64,000 bases of DNA from Microcella sp. (GTDB lineage: Bacteria; Actinomycetota; Actinomycetes; Actinomycetales; Microbacteriaceae), in assembly GCF_019739195.1 (NCBI RefSeq), contig NZ_JAHHDS010000003.1, forward strand, positions 868,001-932,000. The letters are read 5' to 3'. Below, in pieces: positions 8,863 to 17,913 of this stretch (positions are counted from its first letter, which is position 1; each line of letters starts with the position of its first letter). The notes beneath the pieces were generated by a model, which did not search any database, had not been told where the DNA came from, and saw only the letters and a list, made by a program, of their open reading frames with translations. The position numbers and the translations under genes are program-made.

Positions 8863-10283
8863 GATTCCCCCAAAAGAGCGGCGAGTTGCTGTCTCGAGAC
8901 CTTACCGCGCGGATTACGCGGAATCGTGTCGACGCGAAAGAGTGAACGAATTTCGACGCCGGGAAGTGTCTCTCGTATTCGCTGAGCGAACAGGTCTGCA
9001 GTGACGGCGCTGTCGGAGGCATACACGACCCCGATCGCCGTCAACCCGCCAGGCAGCTCGTAGGCGAACGTAGCCGCATCGCGCACGATGTCGACTTCGG
9101 CAAGCCGGCGATCAAGGTCGGCCAGATTGACCTTCGAGCCGCCCGCGTTGACGAGGTCGTCGGTACGACCGGCGAGCTCGAGAAAGCCATGCTCATCGAG
9201 TGTGCCGCGGTCGCCGGGGCGAAACCAGCCATCGCGGAACGGCGACGGCTCAACGACGCGGGACCAGTAGGTTTCGGCCATTGCCGCCGTGCGGTACTCG
9301 ATGATGCCAGTCACCCCCGGCTCATCGACGGGCACGCCGTCGTCATCGAGCACGCGAAGTTCAGCCCCGTCGACCACCGTGCCGAGCCTCGCCGGATCTT
9401 CTGGATCGGCTGCCCCGAAGGTGATCGTGCCTGCCTCGGTTGATCCGTAGAGGTACACCGGCCGCACGCCCGTCACCGCCTCGCAACGGTGGATCAGGAT
9501 GGCGCTCAGCAGCGAACCCGCGACCTGAACCGACTGCAACGCGGGCAACGTGGCGCCCGTCGACTCCAGGGCGTCGAGCAGTTCGGCCAGTCGTGCCGGC
9601 GACGTCTTGATCGAGCGTGCGGCCGTCAGGCTCAGAAGCTCGGCGTTCGCCCGCCCGTCTCCCGGCACGATCCACGGCTCGCCGTGCAGCACGCTCCACG
9701 CGAAGGTCTGAAAACCCGAGACCGTGTCGATGCCGAGGAGGCAGAAGAACGGATCATCGGGCATCCAGTTCGAACGCGCCGAATCCGTTCGCGCTCGCAA
9801 GGTGGCCTCGGCGAAGGCGATGCCCTTGGGCGTGCCGGTCGTGCCGCTCGAGAAGACGACCCGCACGACTCCGCCTTCGGCGATGGGCCGCGGATCGATG
9901 AGCGGATTCACCGCGCCGAGCGACGCGATGAACTGCTGGTCGACGTCGATCGTGCGCCCCGTCGCTCCGATCGACCCCGGCGCTCGCCCGAGGTGCAGGG
10001 CGATGCGATCGCCGTACGCCGCGCTCACCGGCGCACTCGCGTGGAGCGAGGCGGCGCCCTCGTGCAGCACGGCGAGCGTGAGCACGGCCTCCCACTCTGG
10101 CACGGCGTGCAGGCCGACCACATCGCCGGGCTTCACGCCGAGTTGCCGCAACCGCGAGGCGGTGCGACGCACGGCCGAACCGAGCTCGCCAAAGGTCATG
10201 TTCATGCGCCTCGACACGATCGCGGGCGCCTCGGGGCGACAATCGCTCCAGGCGAGCACCTCGTCGATAAGCGCCGTCGACAT
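8859..10283 (-). CDS. AMP-forming acyl-CoA synthetase/ligase (ANL superfamily)
   Basis: 474-aa adenylate-forming enzyme. VVFSSGTTGTPKG (about 142-154) is the phosphate-binding loop, YLYGSTEAGTI the A5 motif, WFRPGDRGTLDEHGF the A7 motif, LAGRTDDLVNAGGSKVN the A8 hinge and PRNPRGKVSRQQL the C-terminal motif with the catalytic Lys K461. It is shorter than most acyl-CoA synthetases (over 500 aa), closer to the stand-alone adenylation enzymes used for unusual acids. Substrate unknown. It sits between an aldo/keto reductase (4-bp gap) and the LAXTG protein (4-bp overlap), so it may act in modifying a surface component or a small metabolite (speculative). Confidence 0.88.
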   Translation of the reverse strand: MSTALIDEVLAWSDCRPEAPAIVSRRMNMTFGELGSAVRRTASRLRQLGVKPGDVVGLHAVPEWEAVLTLAVLHEGAASLHASAPVSAAYGDRIALHLGRAPGSIGATGRTIDVDQQFIASLGAVNPLIDPRPIAEGGVVRVVFSSGTTGTPKGIAFAEATLRARTDSARSNWMPDDPFFCLLGIDTVSGFQTFAWSVLHGEPWIVPGDGRANAELLSLTAARSIKTSPARLAELLDALESTGATLPALQSVQVAGSLLSAILIHRCEAVTGVRPVYLYGSTEAGTITFGAADPEDPARLGTVVDGAELRVLDDDGVPVDEPGVTGIIEYRTAAMAETYWSRVVEPSPFRDGWFRPGDRGTLDEHGFLELAGRTDDLVNAGGSKVNLADLDRRLAEVDIVRDAATFAYELPGGLTAIGVVYASDSAVTADLFAQRIRETLPGVEIRSLFRVDTIPRNPRGKVSRQQLAALLGES

Positions 10284-10287
10284 GGGC

Positions 10288-11130
10288 CTAGAACTCGGTG
10301 TTGAGCGGGTGGGCGCCGACCCGCTGGTCGCGATCGGCGGCCGCGATCGTCGCCATGTCGTCGGCCGAAAGCTCGAAGTCGAAGACCGCTGCGTTCTCGA
10401 GCATCCGTTCGCGGCGCACCGTCTTCGGAAAGACGATGAGGCCCTCCTGCAGGTGCCAGCGGATCGCGATCTGCTGCACAGTCTTGCCGTGGCGCTCGGC
10501 GATCGCGGCGAAACCCGGCAACTCGGCGAGGTCGTACTGCGCGCTGCCGAGCGGGCTCCACGACTCGGTCAGAATGCCGCGCGCCGCATGGAACGCCCGC
10601 AGGTCGCGCTGCTGGAAGGCCGGGTGCAGCTCGACCTGGTTCACCACGGGCACGACCTCGGTCGCGGCCGCGAGGTCGTCGAGGTGGGTCTGCATGAAGT
10701 TCGAGACCCCGATCGACCGGGCGAGCCCGGCCTCGCGCACCTCGATCATGGCCTGCCACGACTCGACGTGCTTGCCGTACTTCGGCGCCGGCCAGTGGAT
10801 CAGATAGAGGTCGACCTGCTCGAGCCCGAGGCGTTCAAGGCTCTTCTCGGCGGCGTCGCGCACGGTGTCGCGACCCTGGTCGCTGTTCCAGAGCTTCGTG
10901 GTGATGAAGAGCTCGTCGCGCGGAATTCCGGATGAGGCGATCGCCTTGCCGACGCCGGCCTCGTTCTTGTAGACGCGCGCGGTGTCGATGTGGCGGTAGC
11001 CAACCTCGAGCGCGTCGCTGACCACGCGCTCGGCCTCGGCGTCGTCGATCTGCCAGACGCCGAGCCCGAACTGCGGGATGCGGCGGCCGTCGTTGAGCGT
11101 GATGTGCGGGGTCGGGATCGCGTCAGTCAT
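10288..11130 (-). CDS. Aldo/keto reductase (2,5-didehydrogluconate reductase type)
   Basis: 280-aa NAD(P)H-dependent reductase. The N-terminal ITLNDGRRIPQFGLGVWQI is the family opening, the catalytic tetrad is visible as D and Y in DTARVYKNE, K in ITTKLWNS and H in YLIHWPAP, and ESWSPLGSAQY plus VFPKTVRRERMLEN bind cofactor. I start at the ATG at 11130 because the preceding in-frame extension has no homology and overlaps intergenic sequence. It leads a tightly packed minus-strand unit with the AMP-ligase and LAXTG protein. Physiological substrate unknown. Confidence 0.92.
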   Translation of the reverse strand: MTDAIPTPHITLNDGRRIPQFGLGVWQIDDAEAERVVSDALEVGYRHIDTARVYKNEAGVGKAIASSGIPRDELFITTKLWNSDQGRDTVRDAAEKSLERLGLEQVDLYLIHWPAPKYGKHVESWQAMIEVREAGLARSIGVSNFMQTHLDDLAAATEVVPVVNQVELHPAFQQRDLRAFHAARGILTESWSPLGSAQYDLAELPGFAAIAERHGKTVQQIAIRWHLQEGLIVFPKTVRRERMLENAAVFDFELSADDMATIAAADRDQRVGAHPLNTEF

Positions 11131-11192
11131 ACGTCTATCTTCGACCACCCGCCTGTGCGGTGCGACCCAGCCGCTCCGACGCTCGATCGGCC

Positions 11193-11339
11193 TCAGCGGT
11201 GCGTTGCGCTCCGGCGCGCTGGACGGCCCACTCCCGCCGTCCAGGCACCGAGAGCGACAACCGCGAGCGCGAGAGGCAGCCCCCACCAGGAGGTTTCTGG
11301 TGCGCCAATCTCAGCGATGGTGGTCGTCATCAGCAGCAT
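11193..11339 (-). CDS. 48-aa single-pass membrane peptide downstream of prpC
   Basis: A short open frame not usually called by gene finders. It encodes 48 residues: an N-terminal MLLMTTTIAEIGAPETSWW, one hydrophobic segment (about 21-38, GLPLALAVVALGAWTAG) and a basic tail ending RRSATHR. It lies 57 bp after the prpC stop on the same strand, so it would be the last gene of the 2-methylcitrate operon. An in-frame ATG at 11330 is an alternative start; no clear ribosome site precedes either. The positive-inside tail after the helix and absence of an overlapping real gene support it. Function unknown. Confidence 0.5.
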   Translation of the reverse strand: MLLMTTTIAEIGAPETSWWGLPLALAVVALGAWTAGVGRPARRSATHR

Positions 11340-11395
11340 GGAACCCACGCTACGGCAGGGCGGTGCTCAGGCTCGCGGCCTCTGTTCGCAAACCG

Positions 11396-12526
11396 TCAGT
11401 TCTGCGATACCGCCCGCTCGTCGGGCCCCACGTAGAGGCTCAGCGGGCGGATGAGGGCGTTGGCGGCGAGCTGCTCGCGCACATGGGCTGTCCAGCCCGT
11501 GACGCGCGCGGCGATGAACAGGGGGGTGAAGAGCTCGGTGTCGAAACCCATGAGGTCATAGGCGGGCCCCGAAGGGTAGTCGAGGTTCGGCTTGATGCCC
11601 TTCGCTTCGTCCATCTCTTTCTCGAGCGCGTCGTAGAGGTCGAGCACCTCGGGCCGCTCGTAGTGCGCGACCAGAGTCTCGAGCGCGGCCTTCATCGTCG
11701 GCACGCGCGAGTCGCCATTCTTGTATACCCGGTGGCCGAAGCCCATGATCTTGCGCTTCGCGGCGAGCGAGTTGGCGAGCCAACTGGCGGCGTTCTCGGC
11801 CGTGCCAATCTCGCGGAAGACGTGCATGACCGCTTCGTTCGCCCCGCCGTGCAGGGGGCCCTTGAGGGCGCCGATCGCGCCCGTCACGGCCGAGTAGACG
11901 TCGCTGAGTGTCGAGGTGATGACGCGCGCCGTGAACGTCGAGGCGTTGAACGAGTGCTCGGCGTAGAGGATCATCGACACGTCGAAGGCGTTCACGACGG
12001 TCAGCTCGGGCACCTCGCCAAACGTCATGTGCAAGAAGTTGGCCGAGTAGCCGAGGTCGTCGCGCGGCTCGACGAGCTCTTGGTCGCGCAGGCGGCGCTG
12101 CGCGTAGGCGACGATCGCGGGCAGCTGCGCCCACATGCGGATGCTGCGCTCGAGCGTGAGATCGGCATCGATCCACGTGGCATCGGTCGTGAGGGTGTGG
12201 TCGAGGGCGCCGAGCACGCTCACGGCCGTGCGCACGACATCCATCGGGTGCGCGGTGAGCGGCAGTGCGTCGATCGCGTGTTTCACCGTCGGGTCGAGGT
12301 GGCGCATCGAACGCTCGAGCGTCTCGAACTCGGCGAGCTGCTGAGGGGTCGGCAGCTCACCGTTCCACAGCAGGAAGGCGACCTCTTCGGCGGTGCAGCG
12401 CTCGGCGAGTTGCTGCACGGGGTAGCCGCGGTAGAGCAGCGAGTTGGTCTCGGGGTTCACCTTCGACACGGCCGTCTCGTCGACGACGACGCCGGCCAGG
12501 CCCTTGCGAATCTCGGTCTCGGTCAT
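11396..12526 (-). CDS. prpC: 2-methylcitrate synthase / citrate synthase
   Basis: 376-aa type I citrate-synthase-fold enzyme, expected to condense propionyl-CoA with oxaloacetate. Catalytic residues are visible: H in GPLHGGANEAV, H in IMGFGHRVYKNGDSR and D in KPNLDYPSGPAYDLMG. The start IRKGLAGVVVDETAVSKV with LYRGYPVQ is characteristic of PrpC rather than GltA. The ATG at 12526 has an excellent AGGAGG seven bases upstream. It follows prpB by 46 bp in the prp operon. Context strongly favours methylcitrate synthase, though such enzymes usually retain citrate synthase activity. Confidence 0.93.
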   Translation of the reverse strand: MTETEIRKGLAGVVVDETAVSKVNPETNSLLYRGYPVQQLAERCTAEEVAFLLWNGELPTPQQLAEFETLERSMRHLDPTVKHAIDALPLTAHPMDVVRTAVSVLGALDHTLTTDATWIDADLTLERSIRMWAQLPAIVAYAQRRLRDQELVEPRDDLGYSANFLHMTFGEVPELTVVNAFDVSMILYAEHSFNASTFTARVITSTLSDVYSAVTGAIGALKGPLHGGANEAVMHVFREIGTAENAASWLANSLAAKRKIMGFGHRVYKNGDSRVPTMKAALETLVAHYERPEVLDLYDALEKEMDEAKGIKPNLDYPSGPAYDLMGFDTELFTPLFIAARVTGWTAHVREQLAANALIRPLSLYVGPDERAVSQN

Positions 12527-12572
12527 GATTGCCCTCCTGGGGTCTAGCGGCCGGTGTAGGGCCAGGCCGCGT

Positions 12573-13469
12573 TTAGCGGCCGTTGCAGGTATAGATGCTC
12601 GAGTCGAAGGCGTTGTACGCCTCGTAGTCGAGCAACTCGTAGAGCCTGCCTCGAGTCTGCATGGTGGCGACCTCGCCGTCGAGGGTTCCGGTCGATTGCA
12701 GCGTGTCGAGCGCACGCTCGATCGCGCCGAAGGCGATGCGCAGCAGCGAGACCGGGTGAATGACCAGGTTCACACCCACGTCGGCGAGCTGCTGGTGCGT
12801 GAAAAGCTCGCTCTTGCCGAACTCGGTCATGTTCGCCAAGATCGGCACGCTCACGGCCGCCCGCATCGCCGCGAACTCGTCGAGGCTCGCCATCGCTTCG
12901 GGGAAGATCGCATCGGCGCCGGCGTCTTGCAGCGCCTTCGCGCGATCGATCGCGGCATCCATGCCCTCCACACCCCTGATGTCGGTGCGCGCCATGATGA
13001 CGAGGTCGGCATCGCGACGAGCATCGACGGCGGCACGAATTCGCTTGATCGCCGTGTCGAGATCGACGACGGCCTTGCCATCGAGGTGCCCGCAGCGCTT
13101 GGGGTTCACCTGATCTTCGAGGTGCAGGCCTGCGACGCCCGCGTCTTCGAGCTCGTGCACCGTGCGGGCGACGTTCATGGGTTCGCCGAATCCGGTGTCG
13201 GCATCGACGAGCGTGGGCAGGTTGCTCATGCGGCTGATCTGGTGCGCTCGATGGGCGACCTCGCTGAGCGTCGTCAGCCCGATGTCGGGCAGGCCCAGCT
13301 CGGCGGCCATGACGGCTCCCGAGATGTAGGCGCCGTCGAATCCCTTGTCTTCGATCAGACGGATGCTGAGCGGCGTGAACGCGCCCGGCAGCACCTGCAG
13401 GCGCCCGCTCGCGAGCCCGGCGCGAAAGGCCTGACGGCGCTGGCTCGGGGTGGTCGTGGTGGAGAGCAT
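12573..13469 (-). CDS. prpB: Methylisocitrate lyase
   Basis: 298-aa member of the isocitrate lyase/PEP mutase family that cleaves 2-methylisocitrate to pyruvate and succinate. VLPGAFTPLSIRLIEDKGFDGAYISG, VDADTGFGEP (metal site) and LEDQVNPKRCGHLDGK with the catalytic cysteine in KRCGH are all present, and IMARTDIRGVEG follows. Its ATG overlaps the prpD stop by one base (TGATG), typical of translational coupling. Length matches the family. Confidence 0.95.
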   Translation of the reverse strand: MLSTTTTPSQRRQAFRAGLASGRLQVLPGAFTPLSIRLIEDKGFDGAYISGAVMAAELGLPDIGLTTLSEVAHRAHQISRMSNLPTLVDADTGFGEPMNVARTVHELEDAGVAGLHLEDQVNPKRCGHLDGKAVVDLDTAIKRIRAAVDARRDADLVIMARTDIRGVEGMDAAIDRAKALQDAGADAIFPEAMASLDEFAAMRAAVSVPILANMTEFGKSELFTHQQLADVGVNLVIHPVSLLRIAFGAIERALDTLQSTGTLDGEVATMQTRGRLYELLDYEAYNAFDSSIYTCNGR

Positions 13470-14980
13470 CAGAAGAGTCCCTTCTGGGCGGGAGTCAGTG
13501 GCCGGGCGGCCGTCACGGTGAGGCCGCCGAGCTCGGCGGGGCTCAGCTCGGGCAGGCGCTGGGCCACGCCGAGGAACCGGTCGATCTCGTCGGGGTTCAG
13601 GATGCCCTCGGCGAGCATCCGGAACTTCGCGACGTAGTCGGCGCGGGCGAAGGGCCGCGCGCCGAGCGGATGCGCGTCGGCGACGGCGATCTCGTCAACG
13701 ACCTTTTCGCCGTTGGTGAGCTCGATCTCGATGCGGCCACCGAAGGCCTTCTCGCTCAGGTCGAGCGAGTGGTAGCGGCGCGTCCACTCTTTATCTTCGG
13801 TCGTGGTGATCTTCTGCCACAGCGCGACGGTGTCGGGGCGAGCCGCGCGCTCGGGCGCGTACGAGTCGACGTGGTGCCAGGCTCCGTCTTGCAGCGCGAC
13901 GGCGACGATGTACGGAATCGAGTGATCGAGCGTCTCGCGGCTCGCGGTGGGGTCGTACTTTTGCGGATCGTTCGCACCCGAGCCGATGACGTAGTGCGTG
14001 TGGTGGCTCGTGTGCAAGACGATCTGCTTGATGTTCGCGGGGTCGCGCAGCTCGGGGCGCTCGGTGCCGAGGCGGCGCGCGAGGTCGATCCACGCCTGCG
14101 CCTGATACTCGGCGGAGTGCTCTTTCGTGTAGCTGTCGAGGATTCCCGTGAGCGGCTGGCCGCTGTCGGGCAGCGGAACCTCGTAGCGAGCATCCGGGCC
14201 GCTGAGAAGCCACGCGATGAAGCCATCCTCCCCCTCGTAGATGGGGCTCGGGCTGGTCTGACCGCGCATCGCCCGGTCAACGGCTTCGACGGCCATCTTG
14301 CCGGCAAAGGCGGGAGCATGCGCCTTCCAGGTCGAGATCTCGCCCTTGCGCGACTGCCGCGTGGCGGTCGTGGTGTGCAGCGCCTGGCCGATGGCCTGGA
14401 AGATCGTGGCCTGGTCGAGGCCGAGCAACGTTCCGATTCCGGCGGCGGCGCTCGGGCCGAGGTGGGCGACGTGATCGATCTTGTGCTCGTGCAGGCAGAT
14501 GGCGCGCACGAGGTCGATCTGAATCTCGTAGCCGGTGAGCAGGCCGCGCAGGAGGGCAGCCCCGTCGGCGCCGGTGTGCTGCGCGACGGCGAGAATCGGC
14601 GGAATGTTATCGCCGGGGTGCGAGTAGTCGGCGGCGAGGAAGGTGTCGTGGTAGTCGAGCTCGCGCACCGCGACCCCGTTGGCCCAGGCGGCCCACTCGG
14701 GGCTGTATCGGGTGTCGGCGGGCGTGCCGAAGACGGTCGCGCCGGGGCTGTAGGGGTGCGCTTCGGCCTGCCCGCGCGCGCTGATGACGGGAGCCCGGTC
14801 GAGGCTCGCGACGGCGACGGCGGCGTTGTCGATGACGCGGTTGATGACCATGTCGACGGCGTCGTCGTCGAGCGGGCGGTCTTGCTCGGCGGCGAGCTCG
14901 GCAAGCTTGCCCGCGAGCTGGTCGCTCGCCGCGAGCGGCTCGCTGCTCTTGTAGGTGCGCACGGTGTGGGTGGTCGTCAT
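13469..14980 (-). CDS. prpD: 2-methylcitrate dehydratase
   Basis: 503-aa MmgE/PrpD family enzyme converting 2-methylcitrate toward 2-methyl-cis-aconitate/2-methylisocitrate. Visible landmarks are [21 protein letters not shown] near the start, [22 protein letters not shown] (about 103-124), [47 protein letters not shown] and [14 protein letters not shown]. All are conserved in PrpD. The start overlaps the stop of the GntR regulator by 4 bp, so regulator and enzymes form one transcription unit. Confidence 0.94.
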   Translation of the reverse strand: MTTTHTVRTYKSSEPLAASDQLAGKLAELAAEQDRPLDDDAVDMVINRVIDNAAVAVASLDRAPVISARGQAEAHPYSPGATVFGTPADTRYSPEWAAWANGVAVRELDYHDTFLAADYSHPGDNIPPILAVAQHTGADGAALLRGLLTGYEIQIDLVRAICLHEHKIDHVAHLGPSAAAGIGTLLGLDQATIFQAIGQALHTTTATRQSRKGEISTWKAHAPAFAGKMAVEAVDRAMRGQTSPSPIYEGEDGFIAWLLSGPDARYEVPLPDSGQPLTGILDSYTKEHSAEYQAQAWIDLARRLGTERPELRDPANIKQIVLHTSHHTHYVIGSGANDPQKYDPTASRETLDHSIPYIVAVALQDGAWHHVDSYAPERAARPDTVALWQKITTTEDKEWTRRYHSLDLSEKAFGGRIEIELTNGEKVVDEIAVADAHPLGARPFARADYVAKFRMLAEGILNPDEIDRFLGVAQRLPELSPAELGGLTVTAARPLTPAQKGLF

Positions 14981-15645
14981 GGTTTCTCCTGGAGGTGTCG
15001 ACGGATGCTCGTGAGGGCTTCGTACAGGTGCAGCCGAGTAGCGGCAGCCGCGCGTTCGGGGTCGCCGTCGGCGATGGCGCGCGCGATGGCGCCGTGCTCG
15101 GCGGCGCTTCTGGCGAGTCGCTCGTCGTCGTCACGGGCGAGGCGGCGCACGCGCGAGAGGTGCACACGCGTGCTGGCGATCGCGGCGGCGAGGTAGGGGC
15201 TGCTGCTCAGGCTCGCGTCGAGTGCGGCGTCGAACTCGGCGACGAGGGCGTAGTAGCCGTGGCGCTGCGGGTCGTCCGCCGCGAGCTCTGCGGTATCGAC
15301 CTGCGCGAACTGCTCAGCGAGTTCGGCGAATCGTGCGCTCGCCTCGTGGTCGGCGCTCGCATGGCGGGCGGCGAGGCGCGCGGCCTGCTCGTCGAGGGCG
15401 GTGCGCAACTCGAACAGTGCCCTCGCATCGTCGGGCTCGATGTGACTCACGAGCAGCGTTCTCGGGCCGCGCTCGGTCGCCAGGCCAGCGGCGATGAGCC
15501 GCGCGAAGGCTTCGCGCACCGGAGTGCGGCTGACCCCGAGCCTGCTCGCCTGCTCGACCTCCGTCAGCGGAGCGCCCGGCGGCAGCTCGCCCTCGATGAT
15601 CGACGCCCTGAGGGCATCGAAAGCACGGTCGGCCGCATTGCTCAT
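14977..15645 (-). CDS. GntR/FadR-type (FCD) transcriptional regulator of the prp operon
   Basis: 222-aa regulator. Residues about 1-70 form the winged helix ([40 protein letters not shown]); the C-terminal FCD domain shows [40 protein letters not shown] and [13 protein letters not shown], with Asp/His positions that bind metal and ligand in this class. It is the first gene of the methylcitrate operon and probably senses a cycle intermediate (inference). The ATG is preceded by TACATT six bases upstream, inside the AATGTATACATT palindrome, so it is likely autoregulated and leaderless. Confidence 0.9.
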   Translation of the reverse strand: MSNAADRAFDALRASIIEGELPPGAPLTEVEQASRLGVSRTPVREAFARLIAAGLATERGPRTLLVSHIEPDDARALFELRTALDEQAARLAARHASADHEASARFAELAEQFAQVDTAELAADDPQRHGYYALVAEFDAALDASLSSSPYLAAAIASTRVHLSRVRRLARDDDERLARSAAEHGAIARAIADGDPERAAAATRLHLYEALTSIRRHLQEKP

Positions 15646-16082
15646 ACCTCTAATGTATACATTGAGTAGTGCTTTGGCCAGACCGCACCGGATTCACGCG
15701 ATTTGCGTATACACCAGCACCCTTCCTCGCCCTCCTCCTCCCAGGTGGGCGGCCGCTCCATCCCGATGTCAGCACCCTCGCCGTCGGCGTCGAGGTCGTC
15801 GTACTTCGCTGGTTCGCGGAGCAACTGCAGGTGCTCGACGAGTGCGGCGAGAGCGCCGATCACGCGGGGGCTGAGTCGGTAGATGCGGTGATTCATGTCG
15901 ACGCGAGTGGTCACGAGCCCCGCTCTCGCCAGGCGGGTGAGGTGCTTCGAGATGGCCTCACGACCGACGCCGCGCTCGAACTGAACCGCATCGGCAAGCT
16001 GCCCAGAGGTGTGCTCGCCGCTCGCTAGCACTTCGATGAGTCGCCACCGCAACGGATGAGCCAGAAGGAAGAGAGTTTCCAT
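15642..16082 (-). CDS. ArsR-family winged-helix regulator with an unusual C-terminal tail
   Basis: 146-aa regulator. METLFLLAHPLRWRLIEVLASGEHTSGQLADAV and REAISKHLTRLARAGLVTTRV form a canonical ArsR winged helix (residues 1-70), and MNHRIYRLSPRVIGALAAL follows. The last 35 residues (acidic EEEGEEG, CWC, then [13 protein letters not shown]) look unlike the family and are encoded across the GntR promoter and operator; the stop overlaps the GntR ATG by 4 bp. No ribosome site or TANNNT box precedes the ATG; instead a 42-bp palindrome begins 5 bp upstream. The 3' end may therefore be a read-through remnant. CWC could bind metal (speculative). Confidence 0.75.
   Translation of the reverse strand: METLFLLAHPLRWRLIEVLASGEHTSGQLADAVQFERGVGREAISKHLTRLARAGLVTTRVDMNHRIYRLSPRVIGALAALVEHLQLLREPAKYDDLDADGEGADIGMERPPTWEEEGEEGCWCIRKSRESGAVWPKHYSMYTLEV
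15652..15663. promoter_or_regulatory. Probable FCD-regulator operator overlapping the GntR-gene -10 box
   Basis: AATGTATACATT is a perfect 12-bp palindrome with the GTATAC core often found in FadR-subfamily operators. It contains TACATT, six bases before the GntR ATG. A second GTATAC core lies at 15707-15712, about five helical turns away, which would suit cooperative binding. Confidence 0.6.
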
Positions 16083-16086
16083 TGAC

Positions 16087-16128
16087 GCAGTGTGCCTGCC
16101 GCGGCATGTGCCGCGAGAGGCACACTGC
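16087..16128. repeat. Palindromic element copy 1 (36-bp core)
   Basis: Arms GCAGTGTGCCT (16087-16097) and AGGCACACTGC (16118-16128) are exact reverse complements and enclose a second stem CGCGGCA/TGCCGCG around a TG centre. The 36-bp core 16090-16125 matches copy 2 (18981-19016) in inverted orientation with one mismatch. It separates the ABC permease stop from the ArsR gene start. Confidence 0.8.
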
Positions 16129-16189
16129 CTGAGCGGGGATACCGGTGCCGGGCGACTGGCTGAGGAGGGAGCTTGGTGCGGAGGAGCGC

Positions 16190-17011
16190 TCAGCGGTAGC
16201 GGCGCCCCTCGTCGCGCCGATAGAGCCAGAGGGCGAGCGCCGCGGTGACGAGGGTCCAAGCGAGGGCGCCGGCGAGCATCCACAGTTCAGGGGTCGTTCC
16301 CTCTACGGCCGCAAGGGTCAGCTCGCGCGCGTGCCGCGACGGGAAGAACCGCGAGAGCAGCTCGAGCCACTCGGGGAAGAACTGCGGCGGGAAGAACAGC
16401 CCGCCGCCGAACGCGAAGCCGAACATGCCGACCTGAATCACCGCGATCGCCGCCTTCGACGAGAACGCGTAGCCGATCGCCGCGCCCAGCAGCAGAAACG
16501 GGATGCTCGTGAGAGCGAGCACGGCAAGGCCCGCGATGAGGCCCAGCACCGAGACGGTCGCCTCGGTCGCGAGCGCGCCGACGATGAGCACCGGCACGAG
16601 CGACAAGAAGCTCAGCATTGCGGTCGCCGTCAGCTGCGCCGAGATACGCACCGCGGCGGGCAGCGGCAGGCTGCGCAAATACGGGTCCCAGGGCTTCTCG
16701 CGATTCTCGGCGACCGTGAGCCCGAGGTTGAACAGGGCGCTCACCATGACGGCGAACACCGAGAGCGACACGACGGCCTGCGTCGCGAAGACCGGGTCGT
16801 CGGCGACCGCGCGGTTTGGCACGACGAAGAACAACAGGCTCAGGGCGGGGAACGCCATCGAGCCGATGACCGCGATCGGAACGCGCAGCGTCTCGATGAC
16901 GAGCATGCGCACGTGCATCGCGTAGAGCGGCAGCACGGGCACGGTCGCGAGTGGGGGCGCCTCGGCGGCGACGACGCTCGACGGGGCGGGGGCAGGAATG
17001 GTGGCGTTCAT
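16190..17011 (-). CDS. ABC-2 type transporter permease
   Basis: 273-aa membrane subunit with about six helices. A Pro/Ala-rich cytoplasmic N-terminus is followed by IETLRVPIAVIGSMAFPALSL, and the ABC-2 signature region GFGFAFGGGLFFPPQFFPEW / LSRFFPSRHARELTL is near residues 195-235. It overlaps the ATPase gene by 4 bp and is the last gene of the unit. Such half-size ATPase plus single permease pairs are usually drug, lipid or bacteriocin exporters; substrate unknown. Confidence 0.87.
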   Translation of the reverse strand: MNATIPAPAPSSVVAAEAPPLATVPVLPLYAMHVRMLVIETLRVPIAVIGSMAFPALSLLFFVVPNRAVADDPVFATQAVVSLSVFAVMVSALFNLGLTVAENREKPWDPYLRSLPLPAAVRISAQLTATAMLSFLSLVPVLIVGALATEATVSVLGLIAGLAVLALTSIPFLLLGAAIGYAFSSKAAIAVIQVGMFGFAFGGGLFFPPQFFPEWLELLSRFFPSRHARELTLAAVEGTTPELWMLAGALAWTLVTAALALWLYRRDEGRRYR

Positions 17012-17913
17012 GAGGCGCTCCGATCTGACAGCGTGAGGGCGAGAAAGGCTTCTTCAAGGGATGCCCCGCGCACCGTCAGGCCCGAGAAGGGCACCTCGGC
17101 TCGCACGAGGTGGCGAACGAACGCATCTGGGTCGTCGACGGTGAGACGCATCCGGTCGCCGGTGAACTCGTCGCGCACGACGCCGGGCAGGGCGCGCACG
17201 GTATCGGCCGCGTCGGTCGCGAACTCGATGACGGCCGAGTCGACGCGGTCGCGCACGGCGGCGAGCGAATCGTCGGCGAGCACGACGCCGTTGTCGATGA
17301 CGATGACGCGCTCGGCGAGGGCCTCGATCTCCTCCAGGTAGTGGCTTGTGACGACAATCGTCGTGCCGGCAGCGTGGTGGCGACGGATGCCCTGCCAGAG
17401 CGCGTGCCGCGCGTCGACGTCGAGGCCGGTCGTGGGCTCGTCGAGCAGCACGAGGCGCGGGCGCCCAACGAAGGCGAGAGCAACGGCGATGCGGCGCTTC
17501 TGGCCGCCCGAGAGGGCTCCGCACTGGCGGCGGAGCAGGTCGGCGAATCCGAATTCGTCGGCGAGAGCATCCGTCGGCACACGCTCAGGAAAGTGCGCTG
17601 CCACCAGGTCGACGACCTCTGAGACGCGCAAGGTGTCGGGCAGCGCCGTCTCTTGCGGAGTGCTGCCGAGGCGGGCCCGACTGCGCGGGTCGGTGGGGCT
17701 GCCGCCGAAGAGCTCGACGGTTCCCGACGTCGGGCGGCGGCGACCCTGCAGCAGGCTCAACATCGTCGACTTGCCAGCGCCATTCGGGCCGAGCAGGCCG
17801 ACAAGCTCGCCGCCGCCGATCGTGAGGGTCACATCGTCGAGGGCGACGGTGTCGCCGAAGCGGCGCGTCGCGTGGTCCAGGTGTGCGAAAGTCGTGCTCG
17901 CAGTCGCGGTCAT
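17008..17913 (-). CDS. ABC transporter ATP-binding protein
   Basis: 301-aa ATPase: GLLGPNGAGKST is Walker A (about 37-48), LSGGQKRRIAVALAF is the signature, LVLLDEPTTGLD is Walker B, and the H-loop lies in VVTSHYLEEIE. A C-terminal extension of about 80 residues is typical of DrrA-type exporter ATPases. The stop/start overlaps with both neighbours (4 bp each) show tight co-translation with the winged-helix regulator before it and the permease after it. Confidence 0.93.
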   Translation of the reverse strand: MTATASTTFAHLDHATRRFGDTVALDDVTLTIGGGELVGLLGPNGAGKSTMLSLLQGRRRPTSGTVELFGGSPTDPRSRARLGSTPQETALPDTLRVSEVVDLVAAHFPERVPTDALADEFGFADLLRRQCGALSGGQKRRIAVALAFVGRPRLVLLDEPTTGLDVDARHALWQGIRRHHAAGTTIVVTSHYLEEIEALAERVIVIDNGVVLADDSLAAVRDRVDSAVIEFATDAADTVRALPGVVRDEFTGDRMRLTVDDPDAFVRHLVRAEVPFSGLTVRGASLEEAFLALTLSDRSAS

